From Amia ocellicauda (lineage: Eukaryota > Chordata > Actinopteri > Amiiformes > Amiidae): DNA of 64,000 nucleotides. The DNA is taken from positions 54,564,940 to 54,628,939 of the forward strand of contig NC_089851.1 in the NCBI RefSeq assembly GCF_036373705.1, written 5' to 3'. Below the pieces are notes generated by a model that ran no database searches, was not told the origin of the DNA, and saw nothing but the letters and a program-made list of their open reading frames with translations. A program made the position numbers and the translations under genes. Below are positions 56,306 through 64,000 of this stretch, in pieces (position 1 is the stretch's first letter; each line of letters starts with the position of its first letter).

Positions 56306-57040
56306 AACTGGCAAACTGCCAAAATAACTATAATGAAAAAAAAAAAACGGTAGATGCATTAGACAAAATAAAGAACAAAACATGTTTCTAAAGCAATACA
56401 AAACAGTCTAATACATCTTTTTCTAATTTTAAAAACAGTCAGCACATCAGACAAACCATAAACATAAAAAAAACCTCAAAACCCTGTGATTTAAAACCAT
56501 TTAAAACAAAGACCATAATCAGTCTTTATAAAATTAAAATCAACAATCCTGCAGAGGAGGCCCTCACAGTCCTGATAGAGATGTTCTTTCTATGCTTCCC
56601 AGTGCTGATGCTCCACTCCGGACCGGTTCCTGTCTCTGCTGTGCTAACTCCTCTCCGCAGGCCATGGTTGCCTCGCCGGCACCCTCAATCTGTGTGGATG
56701 GTGCCTAGGCGCCGGCGCCTCGGCTCCTCACAGACCTGCAGAGAGAGAGAGAGACAGAGAACCAGTCTGGGTGCACATGGGAAGCTTCACTCACGTCTGT
56801 ACTCCTGAGACCAGCGTGTGAGGTCGGACTCTGCTCCTGAGGAGCAGCCCTGAGGTGGGGGCCCAAGGACCCCTGGACCAGACTTATTAGGAGGAGGAGT
56901 GCCTTTTACCCCCCCCCCTCACCACCTTTGATCTTCTTAACAAGAGGGATGGGGTAGTTGGGGTATCTCTTCCCCTCTCTCTTCCTCTCCTTTGGCCGTC
57001 TGGCCAACTCCTCCTCTGTCATGGAGGCTTTGGCCCCTAA

Positions 57041-57178
57041 CATCGAATCCTGGGTGGGGCAGTGCAGTTGTACCCTTGAGCAAGGTACTTCACTTAGATT
57101 GCTCCAGTAAAATGCCCAGCTGTATAAATGGGTACAAATGTAAGTCGCCCTGGATAAGAGTGTCAGCTAAATGACAAA

Positions 57179-57226
<48 letters not shown>
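57041..57226 (+). mobile_element. SINE 3' part with (AAT)n tail
   Basis: CCTTGAGCAAGGTACTTCAC, then GATTGCTCCAGTAAAATGCC, CAGCTGTATAAATGGGTAC and AAGTCGCCCTGGATAAGAGT, ending in an (AAT)n run at about 57180-57226. This is the widespread fish SINE tail. It interrupts the LINE sequence. Confidence 0.85.
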
Positions 57227-57228
<2 letters not shown>

Positions 57229-57299
57229 GCAGGGACCCCTGGGTGAGACCGTGGCCCTGCCGCTCCTCTATCCCCCTTCTCCGAGGTGGCTAGAGGAGG

Positions 57300-58526
57300 C
57301 ACCCTTCTGTGCTGGCGGTTTCGACACCTGTGTGGCGCCGATATTCCTGTCCTTTGCCTTTCTTTCTATACGAGCCAGCACCTGATCTAATTCACCCTCC
57401 AGCTACAACGGTTCCAGGGCTTTCTTTCTCACCTGCCTGTCGCAGCTGGAGGGAGGGCTGGCTCTCTTCTGCAAGACGGTCTCACCTACACTATCTTTCG
57501 ACCCGGTTCCCGAGGCTCTGCTCTCCACTCTCACACATGGAGGAGCGGTGGGTCTGGTTTTCTTTTCAGCGGTTTTCAGGGGGCTGGTCCACCAAGGCAG
57601 GGCCCGATGTTCCGTTTTTGCTGGAGGAGGGAGTTGAACTTCTGCCTCGGCTCCAGCGAGGGGTGGGCCGGGGGGAGCTCGACTATCTTGGGCTGCCTCC
57701 AGAGAGGAGACATTATTCGGGTTCTTGGCAGATTTCTCCTCTCTGTCCACCACTTTTCTCTTTTTATTGCTCACCTTCACCCAACCCCCCCCTTCTGACT
57801 GTTACCCCTTTCTCTTAAGTGGTTCCTTTGGGGTAGGGGGAGGTTCTGGAGCCAGGTCATATATCTGTTCTTCTTCTCCCTCTCCCTCCTCCTCCCGCGC
57901 CGGGCCTCCCTCATGTTCCGGCTCAGGGTCCAGAATGAAATCGTGAGAAGGGAGACCCAACTCTATTTGTGTACGACTGGAGGCAGTTCTTATAGATATG
58001 GCCCCCACAGCTGCAGAGGTAGTAGAGTAACTTTTCTCTGCAGGCGTGTGTCTGGTGACCTCCTCTACACTTACATGTGCACTGGGCAACAACGGGGTCT
58101 CGGCCCTGACACCGCCTGCAGAGTTTTGGCATCCCGTCATAGTAGACCAGCCCCCTAGCTTCTCTGATCTGTATAGTATTGGGGAGGTGGCAGACCTTCT
58201 CTGGATTCTCCACGCTCCGCCTCAATCGAATCCGGCACTGCCACATTCCCCCCACACACCGTCCACATCCAACATCCAACTATTCGAGTGGAGAGCTCAC
58301 TGAACCTCGCAAGCCAGATCTTCACGTCCTTGCCTCAGACCATCTCACAGAAAAATTGCACAGTCACTATTCTATAGCAAATATCCGACAGGATTATCAT
58401 CGCAAAACCCGCCAGCTCCCTGTATTTCTCCCTTCTATACACGCTGTAGCACTCCTCTAGCAAATCATGGTTGACAAAGCTTACCTCGAAGAAGTCTTTG
58501 TCTTTATGCGGCAGCTTCACCAGCAA
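57300..58526 (-). pseudogene. LINE ORF1 with zinc knuckles, broken
   Basis: 58335-58526 encodes an N-terminal piece (KDKDFFEVSFVNHDLL). 57923-58279 has consecutive Cys/His knuckles: GMPKLCRRC, VVAQCTCKCRGGH, ACREKLLYYLC, HIYKNC, as in Tx1-type ORF1 nucleic-acid-binding proteins. 57802-58140 gives an acidic stretch, and 57403-57780 a Pro-rich, basic C-terminus. Frames change several times. Confidence 0.75.
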
Positions 58527-58996
58527 AGCCCATACCTTTTTGCAGGACCTCCCTGCTGAACTGGAGTCTTGACATCCGCTTGTCTCCTAAACTAAACAAA
58601 GGAACAGAAAACTAGAGGTAGGTCTCCTGCTGGTGGTGGAGGTTCCAGTGGATTGATGTCAGTGAAAAGGTCTGACTGGAGTCACTGCTCCAGTGGGCTG
58701 CGCTGCTTCCCGCTGAGACCTGGTCCTGGTCTCCCGTGGGGTGCTGCCTTCATGAAGCCTGCTCTTCGGTCCCACTGGTCCAGGCAGGACCTTCAGATGG
58801 TTCATCCTCAGCTGGGCCTCCCTCGCACCGGAACAGGAACACCGCTGGATCAGGAACTCCAAAGGATTCTGGGTCGCCGCCACACTGCCTCTGCTGAAAC
58901 AAAAAAAGACAAATGCCAATCTCTGCAAAGTCTACTCCATGTCCTCCTTCAGGTGGTGAAGAGAAACCCAATTCCAAGATAAAGGAGCACTGGCTA

Positions 58997-59079
58997 TGTC
59001 AAAAGCAGGAATCAAACCCATGCCTCTAGGGGAAACTACAACCTAACCACAGCACCTTCGACCACTTGGCCATCCTGAC
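58997..59079 (-). pseudogene. tRNA-Leu-derived relic
   Basis: 83 nt with acceptor GTCAGGA/TTTTGAC (two G-U pairs), GGCCAAGTGGTCGAAGG D-arm region, a type-II variable arm and a GGTTTGATTCC T-arm. The anticodon loop GTTAGGT gives UAG. Overall it is closest to vertebrate tRNA-Leu(CAG) as I recall it, with a C-to-T anticodon change. Confidence 0.75.
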
Positions 59080-59191
59080 CAACCGGGAGGGTGCTAGCAA
59101 AATGAGTAGCAGTCAAGGACTGCCTTCCGGAGCTTGAGCTGACTGAAGGACACTCACAATGTGGAATAAAGCAGGCAGGGGAGGCAGCGAT

Positions 59192-59269
59192 GCTGCCCTC
59201 AACTTTTAGAACTGGAAAAAGACGTGGCGGAAGATATGGGGGCTGCAAGGGCAGCTCCTCATTAGAATA
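59192..59269 (+). repeat. 78-bp direct duplication, left copy
   Basis: Identical to 59687-59764. Ends with the first 14 nt of a tRNA-Asp (TCCTCATTAGAATA). Confidence 0.95.
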
Positions 59270-59686
59270 CTATTTTATTGTATTTAGTATTTTACATTTA
59301 CATAAAAACAAATCAATTTTTTAATACTTATGATTAAAATCTTTAAAAATCAATTCTTAAAATCACTTAAAATTTTTTAAAATCTTTGTGATTTTAACAA
59401 AAAACAAAACAATTAAAATAAACATGTGCACAAAACAGAATATAAAAGAATATAACAAAACTAAACCAAAAAACCCCTAAACCCCCTGGTTTAAAAACAA
59501 CTAAATCTTTAAAAACAATTAAGATTCATTTTTAAAATCGTTTTAAAAACAATCATCCATAAATTAATTAAAAGATCTTGGACTCGGGCTCCAGCAGGGG
59601 GAACTGACCGTCCCCGGAGGTGGGTCCCATCATGGGATCCTGAGCTCCCCCAGATCGTGTATGTGCCAGTTCTTATAGGCTTATAG
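59270..59686 (-). mobile_element. 417-bp insert within a tRNA-Asp gene (LINE 3' end?)
   Basis: The insert is AT-rich on the left (T/A-rich tail on the minus strand) and GC-rich on the right, bounded by the exact 78-bp duplication. Composition and the phrase AACCCCCTGGTTTAAAAAC resemble the AT-rich tail of the minus-strand LINE at 56.3-56.55 kb (AACCCTGTGATTTAAAACC). It is probably a severely 5'-truncated non-LTR insertion in minus orientation. Confidence 0.5.
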
Positions 59687-59764
59687 GCTGCCCTCAACTT
59701 TTAGAACTGGAAAAAGACGTGGCGGAAGATATGGGGGCTGCAAGGGCAGCTCCTCATTAGAATA
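59687..59764 (+). repeat. 78-bp direct duplication, right copy
   Basis: Right copy of the target duplication; runs directly into the remainder of the tRNA-Asp sequence (GCGTTGAGTATCCC). Confidence 0.95.
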
Positions 59765-59822
59765 GCGTTGAGTATCCCTGCCTGTCATGCGGGAGACTGG
59801 GGTTTGATTTCCCGATAGCAGG
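59751..59822 (+). pseudogene. tRNA-Asp(GUC)-derived relic
   Basis: Sequence TCCTCATTAG...GAGTATCCC with anticodon stem CCTGC/GCGGG around CTGTCAT (anticodon GUC). The T-arm GGTTTGATTTCCC is degenerate, and the 3' acceptor strand (ATAGCAGG) does not pair fully. Confidence 0.8.
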
Positions 59823-60091
59823 CTCCTTCTCTGGTTTTGCTTCCTCCACCTAGGGGGGGAAGCCTACACAAAGGACTTGGGAACAAGAAAGAAATGTCAC
59901 CCCAATGACCAGAGAAAGGAGGAAGAGCAAGAGCAACACAATAATTCCAATAGATTCCAATCTCTATATGTAGATTTATATATTATAAAGTCATAGAGCG
60001 AGAGAGAGAGATTGCAAAAAAATGTGTGAGAGAAACAGATTTTACGAATGGGGGCCAACAAGCCATAGGGGGGCTGGCACTATTCTTTGGC
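59823..60091. other. Relic tRNA spacer, no gene
   Basis: Starts with the spacer GAAGCCTACACAAAGGACTTG, which recurs in inverse at about 62.88-62.91 kb. The rest, including a GAGAGA run near 60.0 kb, shows nothing recognisable. Confidence 0.5.
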
Positions 60092-60151
60092 GTCATAGTC
60101 AGCAGGATTCAAACCTGCACGGGGAGACTTCAATGGATAACTAGTCCATAG
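60092..60151 (-). pseudogene. tRNA-Ser-derived 3' fragment
   Basis: The minus strand reads ATGGACTAGTTATCCATTG, then GTCTCCCCGTGCAGG and TTTGAATCCTGCTGACTATG. This is the anticodon arm, variable arm, T-arm and acceptor strand of a tRNA-Ser (AGA-like body, anticodon changed). The 5' half is missing. Confidence 0.7.
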
Positions 60152-60389
60152 CGGGGGATGTGGAGAAGCAGGTGTATCCCGATGAGGAAGGGACAGGGAG
60201 CAGATCGCTTTACAGATCAAGAAGGATATAGGATTAAAAGCGTCTGCTAAACCTACTTAAAATGATGGACGGGGGTGCTTGACTTATTTTTTTCTGCTGT
60301 CTGTTTTCTTTGTGTGTGTTACTCACTCTACTTCTATAATGGACACAATTAAAGTATGAATGGATGCGTTAAAGAGAGCGGCTGTGTTT

Positions 60390-62875
60390 TAGTATGTCAA
60401 GCAGAAATGCCTGTCCGTGATCTTTTTAGATGCAGATGCACACAGAGCACGCTAGAGGGGGAGTGGGTCAGGAATTGGAAAGGCGAGATTTGTTTTAGTC
60501 ATGGGTCAAGACAGAGTGCAGGAGTTACAGTTTTATTTTCAGGGCATTTTAGATTAGTTTCTGTTTTAATGACTGAGGTGGTGGAAGGACGCCTGCTTGT
60601 TGTCAAGGCAGTAGTTGAGAGACGATTGTTTGTTTTTATAAATGTATATGCACCAACAAATGGCAGGGAGAGAGCGGGGGGTTTAAAACAGCTTGACAAT
60701 GACAATTATTGATTTTAATTGCACCCTGCATGACAAACTTGACAGGAACCACACTGAGCCGCACTCCCAGTCTTCCAGGGAGATGAGGGGGCTGCAGGAG
60801 AGGCATGACCTGCAGGATGTGTGGAGGAGTTTGTATGGGGCAGAAAGGCAGTATAGCTGGTCGGAGGTGCGGGAGGACACTCTCTCCCTATCCAGGCTTG
60901 ATCAGATTTACACTGTACTCCAGTGAGGTGGATGAGCCTCAGACCAACATGCAGCATCTCCTTGGAGACCTGCCGCAGGTGCCGGAGGAGAAGCAGGCTG
61001 GGCTGGAGGGGGAGCTCACCCTGCAGGAGCTTACTGCTGCTCTTCATGGGTTGAGTACAAGGAAGGCCCAGGGCATTGATGGCCTGCCAGTTGAGTTTTA
61101 TAGCACCTTCTGGGGTCTGCTGGGGACTGACCTGCTGGCAGTGATGCAGGAGAGCATCCAGCAAGGGGCGCTGCAAGTGAGCTGCAGGCGTGCCCTCGTG
61201 GCACTGTTGCCCAAGAAGGATGACCTGTGCTAGAACTGAAGCTCCTCTCCAGAGTGATGGCCTGATCCATCTGATCCACCCTGACCAGTCCTACTGTGTG
61301 CCTGGTAGGTCCATACAGGACAACATCCTGTTCATTAGGCACATCATGGAGGTCTCCAGGCTGTTGGGGTTAAAGACTGGTCTCATTGCGCTGGACCAAG
61401 AAAAGGCTTTTGACCGGGTTGAGCACCAGTACCTGTGGCGGATGATGGAGGCTTTTGGGTTCAGCCCTGTTTTCATAGCCATGACCAGGGTGCTCTATGG
61501 TGACACTCAAAACATATTGAAAATCAATGTTGGCTTGAGCGCCCCCTTCAGGGTGTACAGGGGAATCTGGCAGGGCTGCCCCATGTTGGGATGCTCCACT
61601 CCATGGCCATTGAGCCATTGCTGCAGGAGCTGCACAGAGTGGTGGGGGGGCTTTATGTCCCTCGCTGCCCGACACCCTTCCGCTTCTCTGCCTACGCTGA
61701 TGATGTGGTGGTGCTGGTGGGGTGCGAGGGGGATGTGGACAGAATCAGCACCTCGCTCTGGGACTTAAACCAAAGTGAACTGGTCCAAGAGCACGGGGTT
61801 GCTGCTGGGGGAGTTGCGGGGGCAGGGAGGCCTGCAACTCCCTGGAGGATTACAGTGGTGCAGAGGTGGTCTCAAGTACTTGGGGGTGCACCTGGGGGAT
61901 CAGGCCATGGAGCAGAGGAACTGGGAGGGGATGCCGGAGGGGCTGCGGGGGAGGCTCGGGCGATGGCGCTGGCTGCTCCCTCAGCGGTCTTCTTCTGGAC
62001 TGGTCTGCACTGGCTGTGAAAGGGGCTACAATACCTGCCCCGTGAGGAGGGGGGGCAAGGGCTGGTGGACGTGGAGTGCAGGATGGCTGCTTTCCATCTG
62101 CAGTTCCTGCAGAAGCTGGTCTACGGGCCGAGCCTCCTGTCCTGGAGGCCGCTTACGTGGACCTTGCTCCGTCATGTGGGGACGCTGCAGGTGGACAGTG
62201 CAATGTCCCTGATGGACATTAGCAGGCTGGCAGCAGGCAACCTTCCTGGGTTCTACCGCAGTGTGTTGAGGGCCTGGCAGCTGCTCACAGCCTGACATGT
62301 GTACAGCTCCCTCATCCTGCACTGGCTGCTCCAGATGCCCATCATCTGGACCGGGGTGTTCCAGCTGCATGATCTGCTGGCTGGAGGATTGTGGACAGCC
62401 TAGAAGGGAAAATGGGTGTGCGCTCCCTGCGTTGGACAGGTATTCTGCTCGGCCGAGGCCGGTGCCACCCTGCTTTCTGAAGGGAAACTGCTGCTGAGGG
62501 AGTGTTTCCTCCAGCTCCAGACCCCAGAGCCCCTGTTCAAGTTCCCCAATTTGCTGGTTTCCCCCTTCCCTGAGGTATGATGGAGGCCTCTCAGGGACCC
62601 TGTTGAGGAGGGGTCCGCAGGAGTTGTCCCTGGATGGGGCCTGTGTGAAGGCCCGGCACCAAACGCAGCTCTTGCCGCTAACTGACATGCCCTGGAGGGA
62701 CAGGCTGGGGGGGAGGAGGGGAAGGGGGAGCCAGTATGGCACAGTGTGTATCAGCCACTGCTGAAAAGAGAGCTTGGGATCTGCAGTGGAGAGTGCTCCA
62801 CGTTATCATTGCCATCAAGTACTTCCTGTTGCTAATTTACGTTGCACAGTGTGACATCAGTTTGCACACCTTTCT
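60390..62875 (+). pseudogene. Tx1-clade LINE ORF2 (endonuclease + reverse transcriptase), broken
   Basis: Endonuclease part (60.39-60.93 kb): GEWVRNWKGEICFSHGSRQS, FVFINVYAPTNGRER, DFNCTLHDKLDRNH, then DTLSLSRLDQIY. RT part: GIDGLPVEFYSTFWGLLG, then PDQSYCVPGRSIQDNI, LIALDQEKAFDRVEHQYLW, and AYADDVVVLVG with YADD at 61693-61704. C-terminal part: LKYLGVHLGDQAMEQRNWEG, later GRLGRWRWLLPQ and FYRSVLRAWQ. Multiple frameshifts, stops and a small deletion near 61.23 kb disable it. The 3' end abuts a tRNA-Asp spacer at about 62.88 kb. Confidence 0.88.
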
Positions 62876-62913
62876 CTTTCTTGTTCTCAAGTCCTTTGTG
62901 TAGGCTTCCCCCA

Positions 62914-62983
62914 CCACTCCCCGGAATCAATCCCCGGTCTCCCGCAAGACAGGTAGACATACTCACCATTATACTAATGAGGA
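62914..62983 (-). pseudogene. tRNA-Asp(GUC)-derived relic, second copy
   Basis: Begins TCCTCATTAGTATAATGGTG, with CCTGTCTTGCGGG (anticodon GUC) and GGGGATTGATTCC. The 3' acceptor strand is lost. Inverse counterpart of the 59.75-kb copy, with the same downstream spacer. Confidence 0.8.
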
Positions 62984-63180
62984 GCTGCCCCTGGTGCCCC
63001 TGCTGCCCCCACATCTTCCGCCACGTCCTTTTACGGTTCTAAATTTGTCAGAGCAAGGTGAGGGCAGCATCCCTGCCTCACCTGCCTACGTTATTCCACC
63101 TTGTGAGTGTCCTTCGGTCAGCTCAGGCTGCGGAAGGCAATCCTGGACCACTACTCGCATTCCTAGTACCCTGCCGAGTG

Positions 63181-63256
63181 GTCAGGATGTCCGAGCAGTC
63201 TAAGAGGCTGCGTTCATGTTGCAGTCTCCTCTGGAGTTCAAGTCCCACTTCTGACA
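63181..63256 (+). pseudogene. tRNA-Leu-derived relic with CAU anticodon
   Basis: Begins GTCAGGATGTCCGAGCAGTC and ends CCCACTTCTGACA. The anticodon stem encloses TTCATGT, so the anticodon reads CAU instead of CAG. About 7 nt are missing between variable arm and T-arm. Inverse partner of the 58997 relic. Confidence 0.78.
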
Positions 63257-63540
63257 TATCCAGTGTTCCTTTTGCCCTTCTTCAAACGTGTCAGCAGGTA
63301 CACCTTTGTCTGTCTCTGTGGTGTAATCGATTAGCTGTTGACCTTTAGAATCCACCCAGGGAGGGCCCCCTTTTCCCCCCACCCCCTGTTATTATTTCTA
63401 CTTCGGGCGGTCAGCTTGCCAGACAGCGGCTTTCCTTCAGCCACAGTAACCTTATGCTGCTTGCTGCGGACGGCCATCTTGCTAAAGTCTAAGGAGGTTT
63501 TAGAAGCTTCCTTTACATTGCCTAGATCAACATAAACCAA
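63257..63540. other. No gene seen
   Basis: Mixed-composition spacer between relic tRNAs; no recognisable feature. Confidence 0.5.
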
Positions 63541-63613
63541 GGCACTGCTGGTATTCAAACCCAGAGTTTCCTGTTTACAAGATAGGTGCTTTGACCAACT
63601 AAGCCACAGCGCC
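63541..63613 (-). tRNA. tRNA-Thr(UGU)-like
   Basis: 73 nt. Acceptor GGCGCTG/CAGTGCC pairs fully with one wobble. The D-arm is GGCTTAGTTGGTCAAAGC. The anticodon loop CTTGTAA gives UGU. There is one mismatch in the anticodon stem and one in the T stem, and T-loop C56 is T. It is probably a decayed gene, but the best preserved of the right-hand tRNA group. Confidence 0.75.
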
Positions 63614-64000
63614 AGTACTCCCCTGTTCCCCAGTGCCTACACTCAGGGGTAAGGAGCAAAACAAAACAAAACAAAACAAAGTGTGGATCCAGGCTGCAAC
63701 AAATCCACACCCGACGCTGAGGTGCCGTGGAAATCATGGAAGTGTTGATTATAACATGTCCATTATGGTCAAGACTTCCAAAGTGGGCGAAAGATTAATT
63801 TAACAGTCTTTTGTGCAATGAATCCACGGTTGAAGTATTCCCCCACCATGCCGTCTCATTTCTCCTGTTCCTCTTCCCTTTCTCCTTTTATATCCGTTCC
63901 ATAAATTAGGTCATCTGTAGTCCACCACATCCTCACCTGGAACCATGTATGCACAACAGCACCAGCAGGGGATAGTGGTCACCACAATACACACTCATAA
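63614..64000. other. No gene seen
   Basis: Contains an (AAAAC)n run at about 63657-63680. Nothing else recognised to the window end. Confidence 0.5.

Larger units (their letters stand above)
56310..58990 (-). mobile_element. Tx1-clade LINE, 5' part with ORF1, minus strand
   Basis: Reading on the minus strand from about 58985: a GC-rich 5' UTR-like segment (to about 58.59 kb), an ORF1 region (58.53-57.30 kb) and a GC-rich stretch with an AT-rich tail (56.31-56.57 kb). ORF2 is absent in this orientation. The 5' end lies within about 10 bp of a tRNA-Leu relic. Clade placement rests on ORF1 zinc knuckles and the ORF2 piece at 60.4-62.9 kb. Confidence 0.7.

Noticed and set aside
56581-56808. 75-aa ORF on the plus strand
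   Set aside because: Lies antisense to LINE-derived GC-rich sequence and has no recognisable domain.

Overview
The window is eukaryotic, repeat-dominated DNA, most probably from a ray-finned fish. The evidence is vertebrate-type tRNA-Pro, tRNA-Leu, tRNA-Asp and tRNA-Thr sequences, several fish-type Tc1/mariner families, Tx1-clade LINE pieces, a tRNA-derived SINE family and a vertebrate-style Polinton/Maverick. I found no convincing host protein-coding gene. Almost all protein-like ORFs belong to mobile elements or are by-products of high-identity tandem repeats.

Layout. (1) 1-16.03 kb: a tandem array of 28 units of about 578-593 bp. Each carries one tRNA-Pro-like sequence on the minus strand. 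From about 4.27 to 13.56 kb the array is a higher-order repeat of four units with an exact 2,324-bp period. Two copies (11240-11311 and 13564-13635) have a fully paired cloverleaf with an AGG anticodon. Most others have lost U33. (2) 16.03-30.6 kb: AT-rich DNA with Tc1/mariner copies (16.5, 20-21.4, 22.0-23.6 and 27.6-28.8 kb), SINE pieces, a LINE reverse-transcriptase scrap and one diverged inverted tRNA-Pro unit at 19.6-19.9 kb. (3) 30.59-54.2 kb: about two and a bit copies of a roughly 2.2-kb tandem repeat, opened by insertions. A 12,158-bp Polinton (32069-44226) sits in the first copy. A 6.9-kb CACTG-ended DNA element (45176-52084), itself holding four near-identical 1,360-bp repeats, sits in the second. 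A Harbinger-like hairpin cluster sits in the third. (4) 54.2-64 kb: Harbinger-like pieces, then a relic tRNA neighbourhood (Leu, Asp, Ser, Asp, Leu, Thr) invaded by Tx1-clade LINE segments in both orientations.

The Polinton has about 600-bp terminal inverted repeats, AG...CT termini and a 6-bp target duplication (CTTATG/CTGATG). The uninterrupted target CTTATG is preserved at 53318-53323 in the neighbouring tandem-repeat copy. Its forward block carries a broken protein-primed family-B DNA polymerase and small virion-type ORFs. Its reverse block carries integrase with chromodomain, penton-like minor capsid, a basic core-like protein, major capsid protein and adenain-like protease. The blocks converge at 38.9-39.5 kb. 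Most genes carry stops or frameshifts, and no packaging ATPase was found, so the copy is defective. A tRNA-Leu(UAA)-like gene with its own T6 stop lies between the integrase gene and the right inverted repeat.

All assignments are by eye from sequence and memory of protein families. No database search, folding or alignment program was run.
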